This document shows positions 7,932-18,500 of a stretch of DNA of 64,000 nucleotides, one piece after another. The stretch comes from Agromyces mariniharenae (lineage in GTDB: Bacteria; Actinomycetota; Actinomycetes; Actinomycetales; Microbacteriaceae): positions 248,001 through 312,000 of the forward strand of contig NZ_VSSB01000002.1 in the NCBI RefSeq assembly GCF_008122505.1, read 5' to 3'. Each line of letters opens with the position of its first letter. The stretch's first letter is position 1. Under the pieces are notes generated by a model that had not been told where the DNA came from, did not search any database, and saw only the letters and a list, made by a program, of their open reading frames with translations. A program made the translations under genes and the position numbers.

Positions 7932-9685
7932 ACGGCATGAAGAGCAGAGCATTCGTCGGGAGCGTCATCCCTGAGCGTGAGACCCGCGCCGCCCGGAAGG
8001 CGCGCGAGATCGAGATGCGCGAGCGACTCGCCGCGGCTGCGCCGCCAAAACGACAGCCGGCACCGAGCGCGGAGCCGAAGGCGAAGGCGTGGGGCGATCG
8101 CAGCCCGAAGGCGTGGTGGGGTCCGGCGCACGTGACCCCGCGTCCGCATCGTGCGAGTTCGCTCGTCACCTCGTACGCCTACCCCTTCCTGACCGAAGAA
8201 GGCCTCGGCACGCGAGGCGTCTGGATGGGCAAGCTCGCCGACATCAGCGGCGGCGGCGACTTCGTGTTCGATCCCTACGAACTCTACAACGCCGAGTACG
8301 TCACCGGCACGTCGATGGTATGGATCGGCACGGTCGGCACCGGCAAGTCGGCAGGCGCGAAGTCGTTCGCGTGCCGGATGGCGACCATGGGTGTGAAGGT
8401 CACCGTCGCGTCAGATCCGAAGGGCGAGTGGGCTCCCGTCGCCGAGGCGATGGGCGGAAAGGTGATCACGCTTTCGCCGTCGGGCGATCAGCGGCTGAAC
8501 CCGCTCGATGAGGGTCCCCGCGACTCTCGACTGAGCGACGCCGCATGGGCACGGCTGGTGAAGTCCCGCCGGCGACTGCTCCTGTCGTCGATCATCCCGT
8601 CGCTGATCGGCCGCGACCTCAAGCCGGCCGAGCACACCCAGCTCGACATCGCCCTCGACCGTGCCGTCGACGACCGTGCTCGGAGAGGCGAAGTCACCAT
8701 CCGTGACGTCTACCGGTGGCTCGTCGACCCCGAGCACGGTCGCAGCGGAGCGCCGGCCGCCGATTCGGACGTAGCGCACGGAATGCGCCGACTCGTCGAG
8801 GGCGACCTCGCCGGCGTGTTCGACGGCGAGTCCACCGTCGAGTTCGACGCCGACGCTCCGATGGTCGTCATGGACACCTCGGGCTTCATGGGCGCATCCG
8901 GGACGCTGCTCTCGGTCGCGATGACGGTCGTCGCGGCCTGGGTCGAAGCGGCCGTCATGGACCCGAATGGCGGGCGTCGCATCCTCGTCTACGACGAAGG
9001 GTGGCGGATGCTGCGCGACGAGCTCATGCTGCTGCGCATGAGCGAGCAGTGGAAGCTCGCCCGACAGTACGGCCTCTGCAACCTGCTCGTCATGCACCGC
9101 ATCACTGACCTCGACATGGTCGGCGACCAAGGCTCGGCCGCACGAGCGATCGCGCAGGGCCTGCTGACAGACGCCGAGATCCGCGTCGTCTACCGGCAGG
9201 AAGCCGACGTGCTCGAGGCGACGAAAGAAGGCCTCGGACTTACCGATCGCGAGATCAGCGAGGTTTCGGCCCTTCCAAGGGGCATGGGCCTGTGGAAGAT
9301 CGGCAAGCGACCCTTCCTGGTGAGCAACATCCTCACCGAGCAGGAACTGGAGGTCTTCAAGACCAGCGGCCGCTTCGAGGTCGAGATCCCCGACGAGATC
9401 CTCGTCGACCCGTCGCCGAGAACGCTGGCCGTCGTGGGTCAGAGCCAGCTCTACCCGATCGGATGGCAGGCCGAATCGGGCGAGAAGTCCGCACGCGACG
9501 AATACCAGGAACTCGAGTTCGCTCAGCGTGGGCTCGAGGCCTCTCGCGCCGACACGCAGAAAGACGAAGTGAGTACTGTCGGGTGTGACTCGCCGTCGAT
9601 CCATGCGGCCACGAAGCCGGGCAAGTACTGCATCCGATGCGGTGAGCAGATCGCCGACGTCGAACCGGATGGCGCGGCGGCATGA
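7925..9685 (+). CDS. VirB4-like T4SS ATPase
   Basis: A 586-aa ATPase. Walker A is GTVGTGKS at about residues 135-142 and Walker B is LVYDEGW with D357-E358. The next segment (SEQWKLARQYGLCNLLVMHR) is the usual VirB4 sensor region. Start candidates are GTG 7925, GTG 7928 (GTGA overlap) and ATG 7937; 7925 is given. It powers substrate transfer and assembly of the conjugation channel. The last 30 residues hold C-x5-H and YCIRCGEQI, an added zinc ribbon that VirB4 proteins usually lack. The next gene overlaps by ATGA. Confidence 0.85.
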   Translation: MVNGMKSRAFVGSVIPERETRAARKAREIEMRERLAAAAPPKRQPAPSAEPKAKAWGDRSPKAWWGPAHVTPRPHRASSLVTSYAYPFLTEEGLGTRGVWMGKLADISGGGDFVFDPYELYNAEYVTGTSMVWIGTVGTGKSAGAKSFACRMATMGVKVTVASDPKGEWAPVAEAMGGKVITLSPSGDQRLNPLDEGPRDSRLSDAAWARLVKSRRRLLLSSIIPSLIGRDLKPAEHTQLDIALDRAVDDRARRGEVTIRDVYRWLVDPEHGRSGAPAADSDVAHGMRRLVEGDLAGVFDGESTVEFDADAPMVVMDTSGFMGASGTLLSVAMTVVAAWVEAAVMDPNGGRRILVYDEGWRMLRDELMLLRMSEQWKLARQYGLCNLLVMHRITDLDMVGDQGSAARAIAQGLLTDAEIRVVYRQEADVLEATKEGLGLTDREISEVSALPRGMGLWKIGKRPFLVSNILTEQELEVFKTSGRFEVEIPDEILVDPSPRTLAVVGQSQLYPIGWQAESGEKSARDEYQELEFAQRGLEASRADTQKDEVSTVGCDSPSIHAATKPGKYCIRCGEQIADVEPDGAAA

Positions 9686-10281
9686 GCTTGATTCTGCAGA
9701 GGAGCGCCCGGATGGACCCGTTCATCATCGACTCGGGCATCGAGGCGAAACTCATCCGGGTGTGGCAGGTGATCACGCACCTGCAGACGTCCGCTGTGCG
9801 TCGTCCCATCCCGACGTGGGAGGAAGACGGTGAACCGTGCGGCATCGCCGAGGAGGACTGGGACTACGAGAACCCGGACTGGTGGGGTCCGGACCACGAC
9901 CGGCAGATGGTGTTCGTGTGCGAGGCGATGAAGACCTACGTGGTCGACTGCCTCATGATGAGCGCCCCGGCATTCGACCTCGGCGAGCTGATGAAGCCGC
10001 CGGTCGAAGGGGACTCCAGCGGGTTCGACGAGCTGCACGGTCTCGCCCAGGAAGCACGTGTCGAAGCGATGGAGCTATCTTTCCGGCGGGAAGAGCCCGA
10101 GGCGCACAAGTACGTCCGCATCCAGCACCGTTGCGACATGATCAGCCAGCTCAGCTGGTACATCCCCGGAATCAGGCGCGCCGAGAACGCGAACGACGCC
10201 GACCCGGTGTGGCAGTTCGAACAGACCCGCGAGCTGATCACCACCGCCGAGCGGCACCTCCGTGAGTCAGGCGAGTGGTGA
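9682..10281 (+). CDS. Hypothetical ICE protein
   Basis: A 199-aa soluble acidic protein with ATG 9682 overlapping the VirB4 stop (ATGA). It is rich in Trp, Asp and Glu (EEDWDYENPDWWGPDHD) and has predicted helices in residues 70-195. No signal peptide, membrane helix or known motif is seen. Overlap with the VirB4 gene and with the following gene (10275) shows it is part of the transfer operon. Function unknown. Confidence 0.65.
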   Translation: MSLILQRSARMDPFIIDSGIEAKLIRVWQVITHLQTSAVRRPIPTWEEDGEPCGIAEEDWDYENPDWWGPDHDRQMVFVCEAMKTYVVDCLMMSAPAFDLGELMKPPVEGDSSGFDELHGLAQEARVEAMELSFRREEPEAHKYVRIQHRCDMISQLSWYIPGIRRAENANDADPVWQFEQTRELITTAERHLRESGEW

Positions 10282-10757
10282 CCTCAACGCTCGAACAGCT
10301 CGCCGCGACCTGCGAGATCGTCGGCCGGAACAAGATCAGTTCGGGCCGCCTCGCGGCTGTCTGGCTCGCCCAAGCCGCCGCGGTCGAGCGATACCGCGGC
10401 GCCGTCGAGCAGGAAGGACTCTCAGAGCTCGCGGCCGCACTGCGGGCGCACGGTCAACTACACCGAGCCGTGGTCGCGTCGATTCCGGTTGGAGAGGGCG
10501 ACATGCCGGCCACACTGATGTGGGCGCACGCCGATGTCCTCGCCGTCGCGCGCACCATCCCCGACCTCACGGTCGGGTGGTTCGTCGCGATCCGCAGAAT
10601 CGCCCGCGCCGACCCGGTGCTCGCAGCCCTCACCCGTGAGCAAGCGCGCAAATCGCCGGGACTGCTCGTCACAGCGCACCTCGCCGCCGCGGTAGAGGAA
10701 TCCGCGGACGTCATCGACGACCACATCGAACACCTCAAAGAGGTGCTCCGGCTCTGA
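10275..10757 (+). CDS. Hypothetical helical ICE protein
   Basis: A 160-aa protein starting at GTG 10275 or 10278, overlapping the previous gene. It is almost wholly alpha-helical and Ala-rich (SGRLAAVWLAQAAAVERYRG; LVTAHLAAAVEESADVIDDH), with no clear membrane segment or catalytic motif. Being tightly packed in the operon suggests a conjugation or DNA-processing accessory. No family recognised. Confidence 0.6.
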   Translation: MVTSTLEQLAATCEIVGRNKISSGRLAAVWLAQAAAVERYRGAVEQEGLSELAAALRAHGQLHRAVVASIPVGEGDMPATLMWAHADVLAVARTIPDLTVGWFVAIRRIARADPVLAALTREQARKSPGLLVTAHLAAAVEESADVIDDHIEHLKEVLRL

Positions 10758-10793
10758 CCGGTTCGGTGCGCGGCCGCGCCGCATTAGGGATTC

Positions 10794-11869
10794 GTGGCCC
10801 GTCGAAACCGTGAAGACCCCAACCAGCTCGCGTTCGACATTTGGAACCTCGACGACCTCCCCGAACCGGCACCGGCTGCGTCGCTCCCCCCAGCGGCGAA
10901 GCCGGTGCCATCCGCGCTGTTCGACCTCGGCGGCCGTGAATCGCCGCTCGCGACATCCGCCCGGGTGAACCTGCGCGCAGACGAACCCGCCGCCACTGCG
11001 GTCGACGGTTCGCACGCGCCGGAGCGTGGCCGGCCTGGGCGCGCTGAGCGTGGAGGCCAGGGCCGGCAGGGCAGCGCGCTGGCGTACCGTTCGAGTGCGG
11101 CCGAGCGTGTGCGGCGCGGCATCGACGCCGTCCGGGTCCTCAAGCTGCTCGAACGAGAGCAACGGCCAGCGACCAACGACGAGGCGGCGACTCTCCAGGC
11201 CTGGCCGGGATGGGGGGCGGTCCCGGAGCTGTTCAACGAGCGGTCCCGCCGGTTCACCGACGAGCGCGCGGAACTGCGCGAGCTGTGGACCAATGACGAG
11301 TGGCACGCGGCGGCGCGCACGACGATTAACGCGCACTACACCGACCCCGCGATCACCCGCCCGATATGGGACACCTTGACGGGGCTCGGGCTCATGAGCG
11401 GGACCGTGCTCGAGCCGGGCAGCGGGTCGGGCAACTTCCTCGGCCGCGCCCCCGAGCGGCTACGAATGGTCGGAATCGAACTCGACCCGACCTCGGCGGC
11501 GATCAGCCGCCACCTGCACCCCACCGCACAAGTGAGAACCGAATCGTTTGCGGACACGAAACTCGACCCGCACGGGCCCGACGCGGACGGGTTCGACGCG
11601 GTCATCGGCAACGTGCCGTTCGCCGACACGCGCCTGCACGACCGGTCTACAACCCGGACCGGTTCACCATGCACAACCACTTCATCGCGAAGTCCCTGCA
11701 GATGACCAAGCCAGGTGGCTTGATTGCGGTCCTCACCTCGAGGTGGACCATGGACGGCAAGGACTCCCGAGTGCGCAAACGGTTCGCCGAGCACGCCGAT
11801 CTCGTCGGTGCTGTCCGCTTGCCGAACGGCGCACATCGCGGCACAGCAGGAACCGACGTCGTCACCGAC
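10794..11869 (+). pseudogene. Truncated, frameshifted ICE DNA methylase/helicase
   Basis: This is the start (GTG 10794) of the large N6-adenine methylase/SNF2 helicase common in actinobacterial ICEs. Visible methylase motifs: AHYTDP, VLEPGSGSGNFL (AdoMet site), GIELDP and IGNVPFADT (catalytic motif IV variant). At 11643-11644 the frame changes; adding one C would read H-D-P-V-Y-N-P and continue into NPDRFTMHNHFI, TKPGGLIAVLTS and GTAGTDVVTD in the other frame. Similarity stops at about 11869, where the remaining part of the catalytic region and the whole helicase part (normally more than 1,000 residues) are missing. What follows is a recombinase remnant and the defence operon. Loss of function is very likely. 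Confidence 0.75.
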
Positions 11870-12115
11870 CCCTTGAGGAAGGCTTCCGCGCGCACTCAAT
11901 GCCAAACTATTCTTCACGATCATGGCGGCGCTCGCCGAGGCCAGGGTGGCTGGATCAGCTCGCGCACCCGCGAGGCATCGCGCGCGGCCGGCGGTGCGCC
12001 CAAGTTGCACGGCCGGCAGGCGTGTGGACCAGGTGCGCGGCGGCCTCTGTTCATCGGGCGATCCGGTCGCTGCGCTCGACGAAATCGGCTGCTCCGATTG
12101 GGCACGCCGACATGA
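11870..12115 (+). pseudogene. Decayed serine recombinase (resolvase/invertase) fragment
   Basis: Three reading frames carry consecutive pieces of the serine recombinase family signature. 11895-11939 reads LNAKLFFTIMAALAE (family: RLFFxIMAALAEFER). About 11950-11985 in another frame reads WISSRTREASRAAGG (family: LIxERTREGLxAA). A third frame near 12013-12050 reads ARPAGVWTRCAAASVHRAI (family: GRPAV linker and HTH). The N-terminal catalytic serine part is missing. The piece sits exactly between the cut methylase gene and the defence operon, so it probably marks the event that brought the cargo in. The assignment rests on motif order, not an alignment. Confidence 0.55.
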
Positions 12116-12170
12116 CTGGGCTCCCGAGCGCCGAGTTGAAATCTGACAGAGTGGTGTGCGGGAGGTTGCC

Positions 12171-15100
12171 TTGAGCAGGATCGTCGATAACGGCGTCGTG
12201 ACGCTGTCGGTCGCGCTCAATGATGTACTGCCGCACTCCGTGGCCTTCGACGCGTGCGTCGGGTACTTCAACCTCCGTGGCTGGCGTCTCCTGCGAGACG
12301 CGATCGGTCAGATGCAGCCGGGCGACGGCAGCCGTCCGCCGGTTAGGTTGCTCGTTGGCATGGCAATGTCAGCGGACGAGGCGCTGCGCCAAGCACTCGA
12401 AGGTGGAGCACCGGCAGTTGACCGGCCCGCGGCAGTGCGGCGCTCTGAACAGGCAGTCCTTGGATTCGCTCAGCAGCTTGTGTGGGGCGTGCCGACGAAG
12501 ACGGACGAGGCTGGCCTGCGGCAGCTGCGAATGGACCTGCAGGATGGCCTGCTTCAGGTGAAGTTTGCGGCACGTGAGCCGCTCCACGCCAAGCTCTATG
12601 TCGCCCACATTCCGTCCGGTCCGAACGGGTTCAGGCAGGCGGTGGTCGGTTCCTCCAACTTCACCTCCGCCGGCATGAGCAAGCATGGCGAACTGAGCCT
12701 CGAGGAGACCGACCAGCAGCTGACGGCGGAACTCGCTGACTGGTTCGACGCGCGCTGGGACGACCCGTTCTCCATCGATGTCACTGACGACCTCATCAAC
12801 GTCCTCGAAGAGTCCTGGGTTCGGGAAGAGCAGCCGAGCCCGTACCACGTCTACCTCCGCCTGGCATACGAATTGTCACGCGACGCCCGCGCCGGCCTCA
12901 CCCTCGATATCCCCACCGAAGTGCGCAAGGTGCTGCTCCCGCATCAGGAGAGTGCGGTGCGGGTTGCGACCCGCCTGATTGAGCGAAAGGGTATCGCCGT
13001 CATTGGCGATGTCGTTGGGCTCGGCAAGACACTGACCGGCACAGCTATCGCAGCCACGGTTGGAGAGAGCGTCCTGGTGATTGCTCCGAAGAACCTGACG
13101 AAGATGTGGCAAGAGCACCTGGACCGCTTTCACATCCCCGGTCGGGTGATCAGCCTGAGTATGGTTCGCCGCGAGCTCCCGGAGCTTAGGCGCTTTCGAC
13201 TGGTGCTGATCGATGAATCGCACAACCTCCGGAACCGCCAGCGCAAGGCGTGGAACGCGATCCGCAGTTACATCGACGAGAACGACTGCAAGGTCGTCCT
13301 CCTGACCGCGACAATGTTCAACGCGCGGCACAGCGACATCGGCGGCCAACTCGGGCTCAAGCTGCAGTCCGACGAGCCACTCGGCGTGCGCCCCGAGCAC
13401 CTCATCAGCGAAATCGGCGCCGTTGATGTCGCCCGTAAGACTGGCGGTCGGCTCGACACGCTGGCTGCATTCGAGCATTCGGAGCACAACGAGGACTGGC
13501 AGCGGCTTCTGAGCGAGTTTCTCGTTCGCCGCACCCGTAAGTTCCTTGAAACCACCTACGGCTCGACGGATCCTGTCTCCGGGGAGACGACGCTAGCTTT
13601 CCCCGACGGCACTCGGTTCCGCTTCCCTAAGCGCATCCCAGAGCCCCTCAAATATCCGGGCGGCCCGGCTGACCCCAATGACCGGCTCGCCACTGACGAG
13701 ACCTTCCAGGCCGTTACCGGCTTGACCTACGCGCGGTATCAGCTCGGCCTTTATCTCGATGACGCGATCATTGCCCGCGACAAGGATGAGGCGGAACTGA
13801 TTGAGGATCTGCGCACCGCGATCTCGGCTGCCGCGGGATTCATCCGCACGACGGCGCTCAAGCGGCTTACCTCTTCGGCACACGCTTTTATCCTGACGAT
13901 CAAGCGAATGATCGCGCGCAACGCTGTGCTCGACTACGCCATCACCAGCGATTTGGCCGTGCCGCTCGGCAACTTCTCGGAGCAGTACTTCGAGCTGGAC
14001 GACTACGACGGTGATGCGGATGAGGCGGACGGCGTCGACGATTCAGCCTCACCGTCGTGGGGAGTTGGTTGGACGGCGGATCAGTGGCTTGCCTATGCCC
14101 GCGGAGCGTACGAGCGGGTCGCCCAGAAACAGCCGAGGGGCATTCGGTGGGCGCGACCCTCCTTGTTCGAGTCGTCCAGGCTGCTGAATGACCTGCGCGA
14201 AGATTCGCGCACGCTGCAGGGGCTTCTTGACGACTACGGCGTGTGGGAGCCAGAGAACGACACCAAGTTGGATGCACTCGGCCGCCTGATTGATGCCCTC
14301 CCAATGGGCGAGAAGGTTCTGGTGTTTAGCGAGTACAAGGACACGGTGGATTATCTCGCCGAGCACTTGCCGCGATGGACGCAGCGCCGCTTCGCAGCGG
14401 CGAGCGGCGCATCCGGCGATCCCGTCCGGCTGGCACGCCGCTTTGCGCCTCTGGCCAACGCGCACCTCGGCGGGCTGCCCGAGGGGGAGTCCGAGCTTGA
14501 TGTCCTCCTTACCACAGACGTGCTCAGCGAGGGTCAGAACCTGCAGGACGCTGGAATCGTCGTCAACTGGGATCTGCCGTGGACCATCATCAAGGTCATC
14601 CAGCGCGCCGGCCGCGTCGACCGCGTCGGGCAGCAGGCGGATACCATCCGGGTCATGTCGTTCCTACCCCAGGCGGGGGTGGAGGGGGTGATTCAGCTGC
14701 GGGCTCGACTGTTGCAGCGGCTCAAGAACTCCGAACAGATCCTCGGCGGCGGCGAGCGTTTCTTCGATGACGACGACTTTACGACCGACCTGGCGGGGCT
14801 ATTCGACGGCACCGCCGATCTCGGCGAAGACGAAGGCGAAGTGGACTCGTCGAGCTACGCACTGCGCATCTGGGAAAGCGCCAACGACCGTGACCGGAGG
14901 ATCGCCCTCGATCTTCAGAAGGTCGTGTATTCGACCAAGCACTCGGACGCCGGGCGCGACGTCAGCGTCGTGACCTACGGTATTACCGACGCCGGCACCG
15001 ATTTGCTCGTGCGCTCGACCGCGCTCGACGTGGTATTCCTTACCCCGATGGAGGCGCTGGCCGCCTCCGAAAGCGAGCCGGGCGAAGCGCCGGCCGCGGT

Positions 15101-15512
15101 GCTGGGCACGCATCTCGAGCACGTCGAGCGCGCCGCCAGTGCCATGATCAAGCATGTGCGCCAGAACACCGTGCTGCTCAATCATGGGCTTCGAAAACGT
15201 CTCTATGACTTCCTAATGAAGCAGAGCGGTCGGATCGACCTGCCCGCGCTGACGCACGCTCAGATCGGACAGTTGGTCGAAGCCGTCACGTCCAACCCCC
15301 TTCGAGAGAGCGCCAAGAGCGAGGTGAACGCGATTCTGCGTTCCGTCCGTGTGCTCGGAGAGGATGGTGGACAGCTCGAACGCCTGCTCGCGCTGCATGA
15401 GGACCATCTATTGGTGGATGTCCGCGACCTTGGTGTCGACCGGGTGCAACTCGTGACGTCGGTGGGCTTCAATCCGTTGACGTCGGCAGATGGGGTGGAA
15501 TTACTTGCCTGA
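12171..15512 (+). CDS. PLD-nuclease / SNF2-type helicase of a four-gene defence operon
   Basis: TTG 12171 is chosen because GGAGG (12161-12165) precedes it by 5 bases; the GTG at 12156 would place this site inside the gene. The 1,113-aa product has an N-terminal phospholipase-D-like domain (H139-A-K-L-Y-V, then VVGSSNFTSAG) and a superfamily 2 helicase: HQ at the Q motif, GDVVGLGKT (Walker A, D280-T287), IDESH (D348), VLLTATMFN, VLVFSEYKDT, LLTTDVLSEGQNLQ and Q811-RAGRVDRVGQ (motif VI). The HxKxxxxD form of PLD is imperfect (His in place of Asp). It probably moves along and cuts foreign DNA. The gene overlaps the methylase by 23 bp. It is intact and without close ICE homologues around it. Confidence 0.85.
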   Translation: MSRIVDNGVVTLSVALNDVLPHSVAFDACVGYFNLRGWRLLRDAIGQMQPGDGSRPPVRLLVGMAMSADEALRQALEGGAPAVDRPAAVRRSEQAVLGFAQQLVWGVPTKTDEAGLRQLRMDLQDGLLQVKFAAREPLHAKLYVAHIPSGPNGFRQAVVGSSNFTSAGMSKHGELSLEETDQQLTAELADWFDARWDDPFSIDVTDDLINVLEESWVREEQPSPYHVYLRLAYELSRDARAGLTLDIPTEVRKVLLPHQESAVRVATRLIERKGIAVIGDVVGLGKTLTGTAIAATVGESVLVIAPKNLTKMWQEHLDRFHIPGRVISLSMVRRELPELRRFRLVLIDESHNLRNRQRKAWNAIRSYIDENDCKVVLLTATMFNARHSDIGGQLGLKLQSDEPLGVRPEHLISEIGAVDVARKTGGRLDTLAAFEHSEHNEDWQRLLSEFLVRRTRKFLETTYGSTDPVSGETTLAFPDGTRFRFPKRIPEPLKYPGGPADPNDRLATDETFQAVTGLTYARYQLGLYLDDAIIARDKDEAELIEDLRTAISAAAGFIRTTALKRLTSSAHAFILTIKRMIARNAVLDYAITSDLAVPLGNFSEQYFELDDYDGDADEADGVDDSASPSWGVGWTADQWLAYARGAYERVAQKQPRGIRWARPSLFESSRLLNDLREDSRTLQGLLDDYGVWEPENDTKLDALGRLIDALPMGEKVLVFSEYKDTVDYLAEHLPRWTQRRFAAASGASGDPVRLARRFAPLANAHLGGLPEGESELDVLLTTDVLSEGQNLQDAGIVVNWDLPWTIIKVIQRAGRVDRVGQQADTIRVMSFLPQAGVEGVIQLRARLLQRLKNSEQILGGGERFFDDDDFTTDLAGLFDGTADLGEDEGEVDSSSYALRIWESANDRDRRIALDLQKVVYSTKHSDAGRDVSVVTYGITDAGTDLLVRSTALDVVFLTPMEALAASESEPGEAPAAVLGTHLEHVERAASAMIKHVRQNTVLLNHGLRKRLYDFLMKQSGRIDLPALTHAQIGQLVEAVTSNPLRESAKSEVNAILRSVRVLGEDGGQLERLLALHEDHLLVDVRDLGVDRVQLVTSVGFNPLTSADGVELLA

Positions 15513-18500
15513 GGTAACGCGTGTGCGGGCGATCCTAAACGCCTTCGAACGGGGCGGGCTACGATCGGTCTTCGTTGATGAACTGGGATGGGAGAACCCC
15601 GGGGGCGCGAGCCCTACGACGGCCATAAACGTGGACGGCGAGGTGTTCGCGGCATCGATCGTCGCGACGCTCAAGGAGTTCCGCGTCTACTCGGTTGCCT
15701 GCGACGAAAAGCCGTCGCGGAGTTCGATGCGCCGGATCGATCACCAGCTAGCAGAACTCTCTCCGGAGCGTCTTGAAATATTCGAGTCCGCAGGGTCGTG
15801 GACTTGGCACTGGCCGCGCCGGACGAACGCGGGAACTACAACCTACGAAACCGTTGAGACGCTGCCGCGAACGCTCCCGACCTTTCTCGCCCAGCGGCTG
15901 ACGGGGCTTGAGTTCACCATCAACGAACTCAAGAAGGGCATAACGCTCGTCGACGTGCGTGACCGCGTCCAGGGCAACTTCGACGTCAGCGCCGTGACGA
16001 AGCGATTCTATGACCGCTTCGCGAAGGAGCAGGTCGCGCTGGCGAACGCCATTGAGGGCCTTCCCAGCAATCGACGGTTCGACTACTCGACGACGCTGCT
16101 CAACCGGCTGATGTTCCTTTACTTCTTGCAGAAGAAGGAGTTCCTCAACGGGGACGTCAACTACCTCGAGAACACGCTCCGGGCCGTGCGCGACATCAAG
16201 GGCAACGACCGCTACTACTCCTTCTACCGGGATGCCCTGCTGCCGTTGTTCTTTGACAAGTTGAACGATCGGGACGGCCACGTCGCCGACCCCGACATCC
16301 GACGCATCCTCGGCCATATCCCATACGTCAACGGCGGCATCTTCGGGCGGACTGACATCGAAGTCGAACACTCCGACACGCTGCTCGTGCCGGACACAGC
16401 GTTCGAGAAGATCTTTGAGTTCTTCGGCGCCTTCAGTTGGCATCTGGACACCCGCCCGACGCAGAACTCGGACGAAATCAACCCTGAGGTGATCGGCTAC
16501 ATTTTCGAGCAGTTCATCAACCTCGCGTCCTCGGGCAAGAAGGAAAACGGCGCCTACTACACGCCGCACGACGTCACGGCCTACATGGTGTCGCAGGCGC
16601 TGATCCCGCGCATCTTCGACGACTTCGAAGCGATCGAGGACGCTTTCTCCCTGCTCCGAGCGGACCCGGATCGGTATCTCCAGCCGACAATGCTCAAGGG
16701 CTGGGATGCCGACGTGGGCATGTGGCTGCCCATCCCGTCTGAACTCGAGGACGCCTGGGCGGCCGGCCCCAGCGAATGGTCGAGGCTGGACGCTGCCCCC
16801 GAGTCGAGCGATCTGAACCTGCCGGGGGAGACGTGGGTTGAGACGCTCCACCGGCGCGATCGCGTCGAGCTGATCCGGAGCCGCGCGGCGGAAGGCGGCC
16901 TGCGCAGTGTCAACGACCTCGTTACGTACAACCTGAATGGGCAGCTGCTCCTCACAGACGCCATCGATCGGATCAGCAACCCCCTGTCGGTAGTGCGATT
17001 GTTCCGCCGATTGTCGGAGCTGTCCGTCTTCGACCCGACCTGCGGTTCGGGCGCTTTCCTCTTCGCCGCGCTGGAAGTGCTCGAGGATATCTACGCCCAC
17101 ATTGTCGACATTGCGGCCGCGACCGGAGTCGCCTCGCAGCTCGGCGACTACGCAAGCCAGGCCGCGCGTCCGAGTGGCAAGCGTTACTTCATCCGGAAGC
17201 ACATCGCGATCACGAACCTCTACGGCACCGACCTGATGCCTGGGGCAATCGAGACGGCCAAACTCCGTATCTTCCTCGCCCTCGCCGCCTGCGTTGACTC
17301 GTACGACGACTTCAAGCCGCTGCCGGACCTTGACTTCAATCTGAAGGCCGGCAATCTCGTAGTCGGGTTGAAGGACGCCGCGGACGTTCACCGCGTCGGG
17401 AACGACCTCGTCGCGGAGGCCTACCTCCAGGGGTTCGACTCGCGCATCGACGAGCACGTCGATCTCTACAACCGGTTCCGCCATGCGGTTCAGTCGGACT
17501 CGCCAGAGCAGGAGGCGCTCAAGTCCGCCCTCCGCGAGAACGAGGAACTGCTTCGGCCGGACTGTGACCGAACGTACGCTCAGGTCGCGGGTATCCCCGA
17601 CGCCGACTTCGACGACTGGGTGGAATCGGCGAGGCCGTTCCATTGGTTCTGCGAGTTCCCGGAGATCATCCGGCGTGGCGGATTCGATGTTGTCGTCGGC
17701 AATCCGCCGTACGTCAAGCGAAGCGAGATCGAGGGGTACTCTGTCGCCGGCTACAAGACTTCGACCTGCGCCGATCTCTATGCGCCGTGCTACGAACGCA
17801 GCCTTTCGCTCACGCACCCGGACGGTCGCCACGCCTTCATCGTGATGGCCTCATTGACTGTTTGGGATGCCTTTGCGCCGCTTCGAGACGTCATCAGCGA
17901 GCGGGGCGGTGCGGAGTGGTGGAGCACTTACGGCAAGATCCCGGCGGCGCTTTTCCGGGGCGTGCGTGTCAGGAACACCATCGTGGTGCTCGGACCGGGC
18001 GAGGGTCGCTACGTCACGCGCCACCACATTCACACCGCCCGTCAGCGTAGCTGGCTGTTCCCCACGATCGAATACGCGGCGAGCACGCGAGACGGTGCCG
18101 ATTGGCCGGTGCGTGGCGGTGTCGCCACCAGCGTGCTTGAACGGCTTCGTGACCTCGCGGTGCCGACCCCACGGCGATCCGATGACGTGGTCTACCTCCG
18201 CCCGACCGCTTCGTACTGGTTCCCCGTTCTCCTTGGGCCGGCGCCAGTACTGGATTCAGACGGCAACGTTCTGGAGTCGGTGGACCGTCGCCTTCGCGTC
18301 GTGCCCCTAGGCGGCGATGAACAGGTGTCGGACGTCATCGCAACGCTCGGCGGGCGCCTGACCTACCTGTGGTGGACCGCGATCAGCGACGACTTCGATG
18401 TCTACGCTCGCGAGACGACCGCACCGCGGGCGCTCGCGCTCGCCGCGCGTGGCAGCGACGGCTGGGTAGACGCAGTGGCGGACGTGGAAGAAGCGGCTCG

